Source of the DNA: Planctomyces sp. SH-PL14
GTDB lineage: Bacteria; Planctomycetota; Planctomycetia; Planctomycetales; Planctomycetaceae
NCBI RefSeq assembly: GCF_001610835.1
Contig: NZ_CP011270.1
Coordinates: forward strand, 3,490,001-3,554,000
DNA: 64,000 nt
Direction of reading: 5' to 3'
Shown: positions 8,527-17,344 of the stretch, piece by piece
How positions within the stretch are numbered: the stretch's first letter is position 1
Layout: each line of letters begins with the position of its first letter
Translations under genes and position numbers: made by a program
Notes under the pieces: generated by a model
What the model was told of the DNA's origin: nothing
What the model saw: the letters and a program-made list of their open reading frames with translations, nothing else
Databases searched by the model: none

Positions 8527-9603
8527 ATGCGCTATCCGTCGATCGATGTCCTGCGGACGCTCGCCATCTTCGTGATGGTCTTCGTCCACTTTTCGGAGAA
8601 CCTCTCCGGCACGCTCCTGCCGATCGCGGGGCTCGGGGCGCCGCTGTTCGTCTTTCTCTCCGGCGTCAGCTACCGGCTATGGGTGGCGGGCCAGGTCGCC
8701 CGCGGCAAGAGCGACCTTGAGATCTCGAAGACCACGATCCGCCGCGGCCTGTTCGTGATCGGGACCGGCTTCGTCTTCAACATCCTGGTCTGGTTGCCCG
8801 AGGACACGTTCATCTGGGACGTCCTGACCTTCATCGGGACGGCGCTCCTGATCCTGAACGTCGCCCGCCGCCTCCCGCCGATCATCCCGGTCCTGATCGC
8901 GGCTGTCGCGATCGGAATCAGCCCCATCCTGCAACAACTCGTCGACTACCCGTCGTACTGGGTGAGCAAGTACTACGAGTACGACTTCACGCTCTCCGAT
9001 CTCCTGACCGGCTTCCTCGTCGCCGGCTATTTTCCACTGTTCCCCTGGATCGCTTACTCGCTGATCGGCTACGTGACCGCCGCCGGCGTCTTCTCGGGCT
9101 CGGTCGCCTCGAAGGAACGCTCACTCCCCGTCGCACTGGCCGGCGGCGGACTGATGGCTCTCTCGGCAGCGGTCCTGGCCGTGCGGGCGTTCGTCCCGGC
9201 CACCACAACGCTCCTGGCGGGCTGGCGGATGTATCCCCCCTCGCTGGAGTACGTCGTCATGACGATCGGGATGGCGCTCCTGCTCCTGGCGGTGACACAT
9301 CTCATGCTCGACCGGGGTGAAGAAACCTCGCAACGATCGAGCTTCCTGACGATCGCCAAAACCTTCAGCCGCTACTCACTGACGATCTACGTCCTGCACC
9401 ACCTGGTCCACTTGTGGCCGCTGTGGATCTACGGCGCGACAGTGAGTGACGACCCGACCGAGTACTGGATGAAGGCGATGTCGTTCCCCGCCTCCATGGC
9501 CCTGGCGGTGCTGTTCCTGGGACTCTGCTACGCCCTCCTCCGCTGGCTCGGCCCGGACGAGCGGATCGGCATCGAATCCGCGATGCGCTGGCTCTGCGAC
9601 TGA
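8527..9603 (+). CDS. HGSNAT-like membrane acyltransferase (DUF1624/heparan-N-acetyltransferase type)
   Basis: A 358-residue protein with about ten membrane helices. The start MRYPSIDVLRTLAIFVMVFV followed by HFSEN is the conserved first-helix motif of heparan-alpha-glucosaminide N-acetyltransferase-like and acyltransferase-3-like proteins: R/D around the DxxR motif, then a histidine thought to be the acetyl acceptor. A second conserved region near SRYSLTIYVLHHLVHLW (about 280-296) gives the paired histidines of the YxxHH type. It would move an acyl group from cytoplasmic acyl-CoA to an extracytoplasmic sugar or amine. It is 3 bp downstream of the RMD1-like gene. Confidence 0.78.
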   Translation: MRYPSIDVLRTLAIFVMVFVHFSENLSGTLLPIAGLGAPLFVFLSGVSYRLWVAGQVARGKSDLEISKTTIRRGLFVIGTGFVFNILVWLPEDTFIWDVLTFIGTALLILNVARRLPPIIPVLIAAVAIGISPILQQLVDYPSYWVSKYYEYDFTLSDLLTGFLVAGYFPLFPWIAYSLIGYVTAAGVFSGSVASKERSLPVALAGGGLMALSAAVLAVRAFVPATTTLLAGWRMYPPSLEYVVMTIGMALLLLAVTHLMLDRGEETSQRSSFLTIAKTFSRYSLTIYVLHHLVHLWPLWIYGATVSDDPTEYWMKAMSFPASMALAVLFLGLCYALLRWLGPDERIGIESAMRWLCD

Positions 9604-9649
9604 TCCCCCCACGAGCCATCATCCGCCAGCCGCTTCTCTTCTCTGCGTC

Positions 9650-9714
9650 CTCTGTGCCTCTGTGTTTCAAACTCCTCCGGCTCTTTCGGAGGAAGGAAAC
9701 ACAGAGGCACAGAG
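9650..9714. terminator. Large two-part hairpin after the acyltransferase gene
   Basis: A perfect 19-bp inverted repeat (CTCTGTGCCTCTGTGTTTC at 9650-9668 and its complement at 9696-9714) encloses a second perfect 7-bp stem (TCCTCCG 9673-9679 with CGGAGGA 9687-9693). It lies 47 bp after the stop at 9603. There is no T-run after it, so a Rho-independent terminator is possible but not typical. CACAGAGGCACAGAG-type words recur between genes in many genomes, so it may instead be a mobile palindrome. Confidence 0.6.
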
Positions 9715-9731
9715 AACACGGAGAGGACCCC

Positions 9732-9759
9732 GGGAGGGCGAGGCTCCAGCCGAGCCGCG
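9732..9759 (+). repeat. Short dispersed repeat (GGGAGGGCGAAGCTCC type), copy 3
   Basis: Reads GGGAGGGCGAGGCTCCAGCC then GAGCCGCG; differs from the 3833 copy at three positions. It lies 18 bp after the large hairpin at 9650-9714. Confidence 0.72.
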
Positions 9760-9900
9760 GCGGTGGATGTCGCAACCGGTCCCGTCAGCTGAGCGCAAAG
9801 AAAGGCGTCTGGACCCACCGGCTCGGTAGATAGTGAGCCCGACGGCCACGCTACACTGCCGTCACCGTCTCGCTCGCCGTCCGACGTCCGCTCTCCCAAG

Positions 9901-10731
9901 GTGTCGCGCATGAGGCCAGTCGATCGCGTCTTCCCGTTGGCGTTTCTCCTATGCCTCACCGGCGCCGCCGCTGCGGACCCGCCAATGGCACTCATTCTGG
10001 ACGAGCAGCCGCAGGAGATCACGGCCACCTTCTCGATCATCGCCGTCGATCCGGAGGCGGGGATCTGCGGCGCGGCGGTGGCGAGCAAGTACCCCGCCGT
10101 CGGCAAGGTTGTCCCGTATGTCCGGCCCGGTGTCGGCGTCTTCTGCACGCAGCACTATCACGTTCCCAAGTGGGGCGAGCCCGCGCTCGACCTGCTGGCC
10201 GAGGGACGGAAGCCGGAGAACGTCCTGACGGAACTGCTGAAGGACGATCCCGACGCCGAGCTCCGGCAGCTCGCGATCATGGACATGCAGGGCCGGGCCG
10301 CGGTCCATAACCCCACCGCAGCACCCGAGTCGAGCCGCTACTGGGCGGCGATGACCGGCCGGTACTACTGCTGCCAGGGGAACACGCTCACCGGCAGGAA
10401 GGTCGTCGTCGCGATGGCGGCCGCCTACGAGGAGACGCAGGGGAGCCTCGCCGACCGGCTGATGGCGGCGCTGATTGCCGCCGACTGTGCCGGAGGGGAC
10501 CACCGCGGCCGTCTCGCGGCGGGCATCCGCGTCGCGAAGACTGGAGCCGCGGGGCCCGACGGTGCCGACTGGTTTTCCCTGCACGTCGATAAGAGTGACG
10601 ACGCCGTGATCGAGCTGGCCGAGGAGTATGCCAAGCTCAATCACGAGGCGAAGGGGGAGTGGCGCGGCGGCAAGCCGCCGTTCCAGCATCCCTGCGCTGA
10701 CCGCCCCATGCCGAAGCCGCCGCAGGACTGA
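9901..10731 (+). CDS. Secreted DUF1028 family protein
   Basis: A 276-residue protein. After a signal-peptide-like N-terminus (VFPLAFLLCLTGAAAADPP), the DUF1028 pattern is clear: TFSIIAVDPEAGICGAAVAS (about 42-61), then GVGVFCTQ, a leucine-rich WGEPALDLLAEG segment, LRQLAIMDMQGRAAVHN, YYCCQGNTLTGRKVVVAMA and the closing GGDHRGRLAAGIRV. DUF1028 proteins adopt an Ntn-hydrolase-like fold; the reaction is not established. Starts at GTG 9901 or ATG 9910 are both possible and differ by three residues. The gene is monocistronic; R1 copy B begins 1-2 bp after its stop. Confidence 0.88.
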   Translation: MSRMRPVDRVFPLAFLLCLTGAAAADPPMALILDEQPQEITATFSIIAVDPEAGICGAAVASKYPAVGKVVPYVRPGVGVFCTQHYHVPKWGEPALDLLAEGRKPENVLTELLKDDPDAELRQLAIMDMQGRAAVHNPTAAPESSRYWAAMTGRYYCCQGNTLTGRKVVVAMAAAYEETQGSLADRLMAALIAADCAGGDHRGRLAAGIRVAKTGAAGPDGADWFSLHVDKSDDAVIELAEEYAKLNHEAKGEWRGGKPPFQHPCADRPMPKPPQD

Positions 10732-10732
10732 T

Positions 10733-11054
10733 CCTCCCGCCGGCACAGCTCCCATAGCTCAAACCCAATGTGCCACGGCAGCCGGGGTCAAGGGGGCAAC
10801 CCCTTGCCGCCGGAGGCACTTCCATGAGGAACCGTGGGGCACAACGGACGTCCGCTTTGTGGGACCAGCGTTGAAGACTCCCTCACATCAGACAGCTTGC
10901 GTTGCAATCCCCGCGGGTTGGTGAGGGGGGCATACGGCACGGCGTCCGCGCTTGGACACGCTCTCCTTCAGACATCTCTCGACAGGCCAGGCCTCCGGCG
11001 GGCAAAGGGGATTCTCCCCTCTGCACTCCCTGACCAGGGTGCCCCTGGACCCGG
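10733..11054 (-). repeat. R1 dispersed structured repeat, copy B
   Basis: A copy of R1 in reverse orientation between convergent genes. Read on the minus strand, hairpin 2 is GAGGGGAGAATCCCCTTTG and hairpin 3 is CAAGGGGTTGCCCCCTTG: both loops differ from copy J while the stems remain paired. Both long-range arms (GCCTCCGGCGG / CCGCCGGAGGC) are present. The middle region has a short extra segment near 10880-10905. Confidence 0.9.
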
Positions 11055-11128
11055 TTCTTGTCAGTCGACTTCGGACCCGCCGCCGACAGCCGAGAGACGC
11101 ACTGCGCCCCGTGCTCAGAGTATTGCGA

Positions 11129-11731
11129 TCAATCGTCCAACGACGCCGAAGGCTTCGGAAGCAACGACGGATCATACTTCGACCCCGCCGACACCTGGAT
11201 CATCGTGATCCGCACCTTCGTCGGAAAGAACTTCTCATGGTCCGCCCGCTTGTGAGCATGACCCGCCCCACCACTGTTGTCCTTGATCACCAGGTCCATC
11301 TGCTTGATCCCCTGATCCCAAAGGATCGAGTCGTTCTCCCAGAACGCCTTCATCGAGATGTCCTGCTCGTAAACCCCCTTCTCCTTGTAAACCACTGTCC
11401 CCGTGCACCCGTACCCGTTCTTCTGACCTTTGTTGGGGATGTAGCACAGCGACCACGTCGTCGGCTCCCCCCCAGCCGGCTTCTCAAGCACTTCCGTCCG
11501 GATATGCACCGTCCCATTCCGGTAGTCGACCGGCGAGACCCAGTTCTTCGGCCGATCCGGATTGAGCATCCCCTCTTTCACGTAGTAGTGCGACTTGCTC
11601 GGCTTCGAGTTGTCGGCATCTTCCTTCGTGTAGGTGAACGTCGTGTCGAAGAGCACGAACTGCTCAGCCCGGGCGGTACCGGCCAGGGTCAGCAAAGCGA
11701 CAACACACGAAGCCATCCGGCGACCAATCAT
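11129..11731 (-). CDS. Secreted protein of unknown function
   Basis: A 200-residue protein with a signal peptide (MIGRRMASCVVALLTLAGTA, cleavage near TARA-EQF). The mature part is hydrophilic and aromatic-rich (FVLFDTTFTYTKEDADNS, NGTVHIRTEVLEKP, NNSGGAGHAHKRADHEKFFP-like segments) and suggests a beta-sandwich, as in many extracellular carbohydrate-active or binding proteins. I do not recognise a family. GGAG sits 8 bases before the ATG. The next gene upstream on this strand is msrC, about 100 bp away. Confidence 0.75.
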   Translation of the reverse strand: MIGRRMASCVVALLTLAGTARAEQFVLFDTTFTYTKEDADNSKPSKSHYYVKEGMLNPDRPKNWVSPVDYRNGTVHIRTEVLEKPAGGEPTTWSLCYIPNKGQKNGYGCTGTVVYKEKGVYEQDISMKAFWENDSILWDQGIKQMDLVIKDNSGGAGHAHKRADHEKFFPTKVRITMIQVSAGSKYDPSLLPKPSASLDD

Positions 11732-11832
11732 CGCGAAGTCTCCAGTTCCATAGAGGGGGCCTCCGGTCCGACTGCGTCGCAGACACCGGAGCGAGACGCC
11801 TCCGACTCTCGCCGAGCGTCTCGCCGCACAGC

Positions 11833-12351
11833 TTACCGCAACGCGTCGAGATTGCTCGCCGCCAGCAGGATCGCCCCCAGCCGCTCCAGCCCCGCGGCAT
11901 CCTCCTGATCAAACCGCCCCAGCCGCGGGCTGTCGATATCCAGAACGCCGATCAACCGCCCCTCGTGGATCAGCGGGACCACGATCTCCGAATTCGAAGC
12001 CGAGTCACAGGCAATGTGTCCCGGAAAGGCATGAACGTCCGGCACCACCAGCGTCTCACGACGCGAAGCCGCCGCCCCGCACACCCCTCGATCAAGCGCA
12101 ATCCGGACGCAAGCCGGCTTCCCCTGAAACGGCCCCAGAACCAGCTCGCCATCCTGCTGAAGACCGCCGCGGAGAAAATAGACCCCCGCCCAATTGATAT
12201 CGGACAGCGAATGAAACAGCAGCGCCGCCGCATTGGCGCTATTGGCGATCGGATCCCGCTCCGAAGCCACGAGCACCGTCAGACTCTCGGCAAGGTGCCG
12301 GTACAGCTCAGGCTTGGTCAGACGGGAAAGAGTGTCGCTCAGTTCGAACAT
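11833..12351 (-). CDS. msrC: Free methionine-(R)-sulfoxide reductase (GAF domain)
   Basis: A 172-residue GAF-domain enzyme that reduces free L-methionine-(R)-sulfoxide, using thioredoxin as reductant in the family. The family signature is complete: NWAGVYFL (53-60), LVLGPFQGKPACVRI (70-84), GVCGAA (89-94), VVPDVHAFPGHIACDSASNS (102-121), SEIVVPL and GVLDIDSP. The three redox cysteines of the E. coli enzyme (84, 94, 118) match C81, C91 and C115 here with identical spacing. The length equals the family norm. It is cytoplasmic, since no signal peptide is present. Confidence 0.96.
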   Translation of the reverse strand: MFELSDTLSRLTKPELYRHLAESLTVLVASERDPIANSANAAALLFHSLSDINWAGVYFLRGGLQQDGELVLGPFQGKPACVRIALDRGVCGAAASRRETLVVPDVHAFPGHIACDSASNSEIVVPLIHEGRLIGVLDIDSPRLGRFDQEDAAGLERLGAILLAASNLDALR

Positions 12352-12367
12352 CGGACGTCACAGACAT

Positions 12368-12529
12368 GGCGAGCGGGGGGCGTCAGCCCCCTGATCACGA
12401 CGCTTCACTGCAAAGCGCCGCGTCCGGTCCACATTGACGCTGTCAGGGCGCCCAAGCAAGGACTCCCCGGTCCGCGGAAGAAGAACATACTCCGCGCGAG
12501 GATCAGGGGGCTGACGCCCCCCGCTCGCC
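12368..12529. mobile_element. 162-bp element with perfect 29-bp terminal inverted repeats
   Basis: The left end (12368-12396, starting GGCGAGCGGGGGGCGTCAGC) and right end (12501-12529) are exact reverse complements over 29 bp, separated by 104 bp with no open frame. Each end is itself partly palindromic (GGGGGCGTCAGCCCCC). It sits between msrC and phoB and ends 15 bp from the phoB stop. The shape fits a MITE or a REP doublet (BIME). No target-site duplication is obvious. It could also fold into a hairpin acting as a transcription barrier after phoB. Confidence 0.75.
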
Positions 12530-12543
12530 GGAGCGCCAATAAG

Positions 12544-13233
12544 TCACGCCCGCGTCGGTTTGCACCGATACCCGATCCCGCGAACCGTCTCGATCAGATC
12601 CGCCTGACCTTCCAGCTTCTTCCGCAGCGCCCGGATGTGAACGTCGATCGTCCGCTCCATCGAGTTCGCGTCTTCACCCCGGCAGCAGTCCAGGAGTTCA
12701 TTCCGGTTGAACGTCCGCCCCGGCTGACGGGCCAGCGTCCACAAGAGCCGGAACTCCGTCGGCGTCAGCATCAGTTCGTTGCCGCTGATCCGGACCACGT
12801 GGTTCGTCTTGTCGATTTCGACGTTGTCGACCACAAGCACTTCGGCCGGCTCATCCGACCCCTTGCGGCGAAGAAGAGCCTTCACCCGCTCGATCAGCGG
12901 CTTCACCCGGAAGGGTTTTGCCACGTAGTCGTCCGCCCCCATGTTGAAGCCGACGATCTCGTCGGTCTCGTCGCCTTTGGCGGTGAGCATCATCACCCGG
13001 ACTTCCTTCGTCCGGGGATCGCTGCGGAGCCGGCGGCAGACCTGCAGGCCATCGAGGCCGGGAAGCATCAGGTCGAGAATGACCAGGTCGGGGATGGCGG
13101 TCTGGCACTTCTGGACGGCTTCGCGGCCGTCGGAAGCGGTGGTGACGTCAAAGTTTTCCTTGAGCAGGTTGTAGACGAGGACATCCACAATGGCCGGCTC
13201 GTCATCAACAACCAGGATGCGGGGTTTGGTCAT
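12544..13233 (-). CDS. phoB: Phosphate regulon response regulator PhoB
   Basis: A 229-residue OmpR/PhoB-family regulator. The receiver domain (1-120) has the acidic pocket DDE at 10-12, phosphoacceptor D54 (VILDLMLPG), T84 and K106 (AKPF). The C-terminal winged helix (about 130-226) has LTPTEFRLLWTLARQPGRTF and ERTIDVHIRALRKKLEG before TVRGIGYRC, the DNA-binding signature of PhoB. When phosphorylated by a histidine kinase it would activate pst and other Pho genes. Its start overlaps the phoU stop by 4 bp. No phoR kinase follows; msrC does, so the kinase must be encoded elsewhere. Confidence 0.96.
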   Translation of the reverse strand: MTKPRILVVDDEPAIVDVLVYNLLKENFDVTTASDGREAVQKCQTAIPDLVILDLMLPGLDGLQVCRRLRSDPRTKEVRVMMLTAKGDETDEIVGFNMGADDYVAKPFRVKPLIERVKALLRRKGSDEPAEVLVVDNVEIDKTNHVVRISGNELMLTPTEFRLLWTLARQPGRTFNRNELLDCCRGEDANSMERTIDVHIRALRKKLEGQADLIETVRGIGYRCKPTRA

Positions 13234-13913
13234 GGTCCCGACGATTCGATTCGCTCGAGCTTCTTCCAGTGACGGATGATCTTCCCCTCGACAAGGTAGA
13301 CCACGTCCTCGGCGATGTTTGTGGCGTGGTCCGCCACGCGTTCCACCTGCCGCACCGCCGAGAACAGGTGCAACAGGGCGTCGAGCCGATCCGGATGCCG
13401 GTGCATCTGGCCGATCAGGTCCGCCAGGAGCTGGGCGTTCATCTCATCGACCAGATCGTCTTCGTTACACACCTGGCGGGCGTTCACGCTGTCCAGCTCG
13501 ACGTAACAGTCGATGCTCCGGTGCAGCATGTCGACCGCCTGTCCGGCCATCGTCATCAGGGCGTCCGGGACGACGACTTCGGGGGCGTCGAGAAGTCCGA
13601 TCGCCCGTTCCGCGATGTTGACCGCCAGGTCCGCCACGCGTTCGAGCTCACCCGAAATCTTGAGCACCGCCGCAATCCGCCGGAGGTCGATCGCCACCGG
13701 CTGGTGCAGGGCGAGCAGCTTCAGGCAGTTGTCTTCGATCCGAACGTCCCACCGATCGATGTCCGTATCCTGAGCCGTCAGCTCGCGGGCTTCTTCGACC
13801 GCCGGCTTGGACAGCTGAGCCACCGCCCGGTGGATCATGTCCTCCACCCTCGCGCACATCGACAACAGGTCTTTGTGGAGGGCTTCGAGGTCGGTTTGCA
13901 GGTGGGCAGACAT
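13230..13913 (-). CDS. phoU: Phosphate signalling protein PhoU
   Basis: A 227-residue protein of two three-helix PhoU repeats (about 10-100 and 115-210). Each has the E/DxxxD metal-binding pattern (AQDTDIDRWDVRIEDNCLKL in the first and CNEDDLVDEMNAQL in the second). LALHQPVAIDLRRIAAVLKI is the canonical linker. PhoU connects the Pst transporter with the PhoR kinase and represses signalling when phosphate is plentiful. An AGGAG box lies before ATG 13913. Its stop overlaps the phoB start. Candidate Pho-box hexamers are at 13989-14016, 76-103 bp upstream. Confidence 0.95.
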   Translation of the reverse strand: MSAHLQTDLEALHKDLLSMCARVEDMIHRAVAQLSKPAVEEARELTAQDTDIDRWDVRIEDNCLKLLALHQPVAIDLRRIAAVLKISGELERVADLAVNIAERAIGLLDAPEVVVPDALMTMAGQAVDMLHRSIDCYVELDSVNARQVCNEDDLVDEMNAQLLADLIGQMHRHPDRLDALLHLFSAVRQVERVADHATNIAEDVVYLVEGKIIRHWKKLERIESSGP

Positions 13914-13988
13914 TCGGGAACTCCTGTCAACCGGCAGTCATCCAAACGTGACTTCAGCCGGCGTTGGTCCCCGAGTGCGGGGAGACCT

Positions 13989-14016
13989 TAACAATCCATT
14001 GTGAACACTCAGTTAA
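13989..14016 (-). promoter_or_regulatory. Candidate Pho box upstream of phoU
   Basis: Read on the minus strand, the hexamers TTAACT, TTCACA and TTGTTA occur at exactly 11-bp intervals (plus-strand starts 14011, 14000, 13989). PhoB/PhoP-type regulators bind direct repeats with one-turn (11-bp) spacing, and TTAACA-type half-sites are known for the Bacillus PhoP and cyanobacterial SphR groups. The word CTTAACAAT at 13987-13995 recurs upstream of pstS. Function is inferred. Confidence 0.5.
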
Positions 14017-14056
14017 TGGGCCGCAAAGACCACCGGCAGGAATCCTGCGGCCCTTC

Positions 14057-14075
14057 CGCGTCCGTCCCGGACGCG
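14057..14075 (-). terminator. GC hairpin between pstB and phoU
   Basis: CGCGTCCG (14057-14064) and CGGACGCG (14068-14075) form a perfect 8-bp stem with a 3-base loop, 8 bp after the pstB stop. No U-run follows, so it may act as an attenuator or RNA-stability stem instead of a strong terminator. Confidence 0.5.
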
Positions 14076-14083
14076 GCGCCGAA

Positions 14084-14899
14084 TCATCCAAATCGGCCCG
14101 TGATATAGTCTTCCGTCTGCTTGTCGGAGGGATTCGTGAACATCTGCTGCGTGTCCCCCATCTCGACGAGCTTCCCCTGGTAGAAGAAGGCGGTCATGTC
14201 GCTGACCCGGGCCGCCTGCTGCATGTTGTGCGTCACGATCACGATCGTGTAGTTCTTCTTGAGGTCGAAGATCAGGTCCTCGATCCGCGACGTCGAGGCG
14301 GGGTCGAGGGCCGACGCCGGCTCGTCCATCAGCAGGACGTCGGGACTCGTGGCGAGCGCCCGGGCGATGCACAGCCGCTGCTGCTGTCCCCCCGAGAGGG
14401 CCATCGCGGAGTGGTTGAGACGGTTGCTGACTTCGTTCCAGAGGGCGGCCCGCTTGAGGCTCGACTCGACGATCTCGGCCAGCTTGCGGCGGTCCTTCTC
14501 GCCGGCGATCCGCGGCCCGTAGGCGACGTTGTCGAAGATCGACTTCGGGAACGGCGTCGACTTCTGGAAGACCATCCCGACCCGCTTGCGGAGCGACACC
14601 ACGTCGATCTCCGGAGCGTAGATGTTGACCCCTTCGAGGATGATCTCGCCGGTGTGGCGGGTCCCTTCGATGATGTCGTTCATCCGGTTCAGCGTCCGGA
14701 GGAACGTGCTCTTCCCGCAGCCCGACGGCCCGATGAGCGCCGTGACGGACCGCTCGGGGACCTGCACGGAAATGTTGAACAGCGCCTGGCTGGCCCCGTA
14801 GTAGAAGTTGAGGTCCCGGGCCTCGAACTTGATGCCGCGATGCGTCCCGTCCCGTTCGTCGGAACGATTCTTGAGGACGCTCTGGAAGGAATTGGCCAT
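14084..14899 (-). CDS. pstB: Phosphate ABC transporter ATPase PstB
   Basis: A 271-residue ATPase that energises phosphate import by PstSCA. Walker [10 protein letters not shown] is at 57-65, LSGGQ at 168-172, Walker [13 protein letters not shown] at 189-200 and the switch histidine in [20 protein letters not shown] and [20 protein letters not shown] are PstB-specific segments. An extra 22-residue hydrophilic N-terminus precedes the usual start. It follows pstA by about 96 bp. The family is essentially certain. Confidence 0.97.
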   Translation of the reverse strand: MANSFQSVLKNRSDERDGTHRGIKFEARDLNFYYGASQALFNISVQVPERSVTALIGPSGCGKSTFLRTLNRMNDIIEGTRHTGEIILEGVNIYAPEIDVVSLRKRVGMVFQKSTPFPKSIFDNVAYGPRIAGEKDRRKLAEIVESSLKRAALWNEVSNRLNHSAMALSGGQQQRLCIARALATSPDVLLMDEPASALDPASTSRIEDLIFDLKKNYTIVIVTHNMQQAARVSDMTAFFYQGKLVEMGDTQQMFTNPSDKQTEDYITGRFG

Positions 14900-14995
14900 G
14901 TCTTACGTCAAGGCGAAGGGGACGCGGGGGGTGCGGCTCAGGGTGTTCAGGTTGGAAGGTCGCCGGCGATGGACGTTCGCACGGGAGGGAACCGA

Positions 14996-16102
14996 TTACC
15001 AGCGGGTGTGGCGCTGGAAGCGGTACCGGATGAAAATCGCCACTCCGTTCAGGACGACCAGCATCAGCAGCAGGACGATGATCGCCGCGGCCGCCACGTT
15101 GCCGAACTCCGGCTTGGACTGGCGGACCCAGTTGAAAATCTGGATCGGCAGGACGGTGTACTTGTCGAACGGCGCCTTGAGCAGCCCGGCCGGATTGTCC
15201 CGGATCGCCGCAAAGCCGTCGATATTCCCGGGCGAGAAGCGGACGAACGTCGCCGCCCCGATCAGGATCAGGGGAGCGGTTTCGCCGATCGCCCGGGACA
15301 TCGCCAGGATCACCCCGGTCAGGATGCCGGGGAGTCCGGCCGGAAGGATCTGATGCCGGATCGTCTGCCACTTCGTCGCGCCGAGGGCCAGCGACGACTC
15401 CCGGAGCGACTTCGGGACCGCCCGCAGCGCTTCCTGCGTGGCGACGATGATCACGGGCAGGACCAGGAGCGCCATCGTCAGCGAGCCGGTCAGGACGCAG
15501 CGGCCGAACGGCAGCGGGATCTCGATCCCGATGAGCTTCACGCCCGTGACATGGTGTCCCGTCCAGCGGTCGATGAGACCTCCCTGTTCGAAGACCCCGA
15601 ACATCCGGGCGAAGACCGAGAGTCCCAGAATGCCGAACACGACCGACGGCACCCCCGCCAGGTTGGCGATGTTGATCTGGATCAGCCGGGCCAGCCGGGA
15701 GTTCGACCCGTACTCTTCCAGGTAGACCCCTGCCCCGATCCCCATCGGGATGGCAAACAGGAAGGTCAGGAGGATCGTCCAGCCGGTCCCCCACAGCCCC
15801 GCGATGATGCCCGCCTTCTTGGGATCGAGCGCGGAGTCGTAGCTCGTCAGGAGCTGCCAGTCGAGCCAGCCCCACGCCATGTGGACGATGGCCCCGACGA
15901 TCACGATCAGGAACGCGAAGCTCGACCAGGTGGCGATGACGCACGCCACGGTGAACATCCGCTCGATCGGCCGGACCTGGCGACGGACGCGCGCCCACTC
16001 AGGCACGGCAGCCGACGGCACCGCGGTCGTCATCACAGGCGGCAAAGCCGCCCGCGAGGGGGAGGAGGAGGGAGTCGGCGAAGAAGGAGAGGCCGCGTTC
16101 AA
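14996..16102 (-). CDS. pstA: Phosphate ABC transporter permease PstA
   Basis: A 368-residue inner-membrane permease. After a Ser/Pro-rich cytoplasmic N-terminus (about 1-45) there are six membrane helices, starting with [20 protein letters not shown]. The cytoplasmic EAA loop is [25 protein letters not shown], as expected for the PstA/PstC family, and [15 protein letters not shown]-like and [14 protein letters not shown] segments are PstA hallmarks. The start is TTG at 16102, whose bases overlap the pstC stop (TTGA), implying coupled translation. Confidence 0.95.
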   Translation of the reverse strand: MNAASPSSPTPSSSPSRAALPPVMTTAVPSAAVPEWARVRRQVRPIERMFTVACVIATWSSFAFLIVIVGAIVHMAWGWLDWQLLTSYDSALDPKKAGIIAGLWGTGWTILLTFLFAIPMGIGAGVYLEEYGSNSRLARLIQINIANLAGVPSVVFGILGLSVFARMFGVFEQGGLIDRWTGHHVTGVKLIGIEIPLPFGRCVLTGSLTMALLVLPVIIVATQEALRAVPKSLRESSLALGATKWQTIRHQILPAGLPGILTGVILAMSRAIGETAPLILIGAATFVRFSPGNIDGFAAIRDNPAGLLKAPFDKYTVLPIQIFNWVRQSKPEFGNVAAAAIIVLLLMLVVLNGVAIFIRYRFQRHTRW

Positions 16103-17121
16103 TGGTAGACCTCCCGGTACTTCCGCATGACCCGCTGCGAGATGAGGTTCATCGTCAGCGTGATGCAGAACAGCGTCAGGGCCACGGCGAACAGGCTCTT
16201 GTATTCCACCGTCCCGGACGACGCCTCGCCGAGGCTCAGGTTGACCACGAAGGCGGTCATCGTCTGCATGCTCTTGAGGGGGTTGAGCCCCATCTCGGTC
16301 CCGTTCCCGCAGGCGATCGCCACGGCCATCGTCTCGCCAATGGCCCGCGAGATCGCCAAGAGGAAGGCGGCTACGATCCCGGAGAAGGCGGCCGGAACGA
16401 CGACCTTCGTCGAGACGTCATATTTCGTCGCTCCCAGCGCGTAGCCCGCCTCGCGGAGGCTCTTGGGGACGGCGCGGAGGGCGTCTTCGGTCAGGGAGCA
16501 GACCATCGGCATGATCATGATGCCGACCACGATCCCGCCGCTCATGGCGTTGAACTGCTCCACATCCATCCCCAGGAGGCCCCCGAAGAACGGCTTGAGC
16601 AGGACCGGCGTCACGAACTTGAGGGCAAAGTACCCGTAGACCACCGTCGGAATGCCGGCCAGCATCTCGAGGATCGGCTTGACAATGTCCCGCATCCGCG
16701 GCGTGGAGTACTCGCTGAGATAGACCGCGCTCAGGATCCCGAAGGGGAGCCCGAACATCGCCGCGATCCCCGCCACCATGAAGGTCGCCCGGATGAGCGG
16801 CAGCACGCCGAAGTGCTTGTCGGCGAACTGCGGCGTCCAGCGGGTCTCGGTGAAGAACTCCTTCGGCGAGACGATCTGGAAGAACGACTTGCGGGTGAAG
16901 TGCCCGCCGTTCTCCTGGCCGAAGTACGGGATGACGGTCTCGTTCAGGAGGACCGCCACGATCCCCACCGTGACGGCGATGCTGATCGACGCACAGAGGA
17001 TCAGGCCGATCTCGATCACCCGCTCCTTGAACCGCTCGAGGCGCGTCGCAAACGGGGCATCCTGCCGGAGGATCGACCGGGAGGGAGGCGCGGACGCGGG
17101 AGGAGAGGACGAATCGGCCAT
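16099..17121 (-). CDS. pstC: Phosphate ABC transporter permease PstC
   Basis: A 340-residue permease with six helices. It includes [40 protein letters not shown] and the EAA loop [21 protein letters not shown], all characteristic of PstC. A large extracytoplasmic loop between helices 1 and 2 (about 65-120, [20 protein letters not shown]) is longer than in E. coli. I start at ATG 17121 ([13 protein letters not shown]) because the in-frame sequence further upstream is arginine/proline-rich and non-coding in character. It pairs with PstA, overlapping its start by 4 bp. Confidence 0.95.
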   Translation of the reverse strand: MADSSSPPASAPPSRSILRQDAPFATRLERFKERVIEIGLILCASISIAVTVGIVAVLLNETVIPYFGQENGGHFTRKSFFQIVSPKEFFTETRWTPQFADKHFGVLPLIRATFMVAGIAAMFGLPFGILSAVYLSEYSTPRMRDIVKPILEMLAGIPTVVYGYFALKFVTPVLLKPFFGGLLGMDVEQFNAMSGGIVVGIMIMPMVCSLTEDALRAVPKSLREAGYALGATKYDVSTKVVVPAAFSGIVAAFLLAISRAIGETMAVAIACGNGTEMGLNPLKSMQTMTAFVVNLSLGEASSGTVEYKSLFAVALTLFCITLTMNLISQRVMRKYREVYH

Positions 17122-17303
17122 GCGAACGCGGATGCCGGCAACTCGGGGGAAGGGAGGGGGGAAACAGATCCAGTGAGTCGACGCGACTCGGTGGAACTCC
17201 AGGAACGGCCGTCCCGATCGACCGGGGGATCTCCCTCCCCCGCACACCTTCGGTCAGGGCCGCTCACTCGCCCAGGAGGAGAGTCCGCTCCTCGCCAGCA
17301 CGC

Positions 17304-17325
17304 GGAGGGACCGCCCGGTCCCTCC
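17304..17325 (-). terminator. Perfect 9-bp hairpin between pstS and pstC
   Basis: GGAGGGACC (17304-17312), loop GCCC, GGTCCCTCC (17317-17325), 19 bp after the pstS stop. In Pst operons a stem here often lowers read-through or protects the pstS message so the binding protein exceeds the permeases. No U-run is present, so attenuation or stabilisation is an inference. Confidence 0.55.
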
Positions 17326-17344
17326 CATGCCATTCCCACACAAC

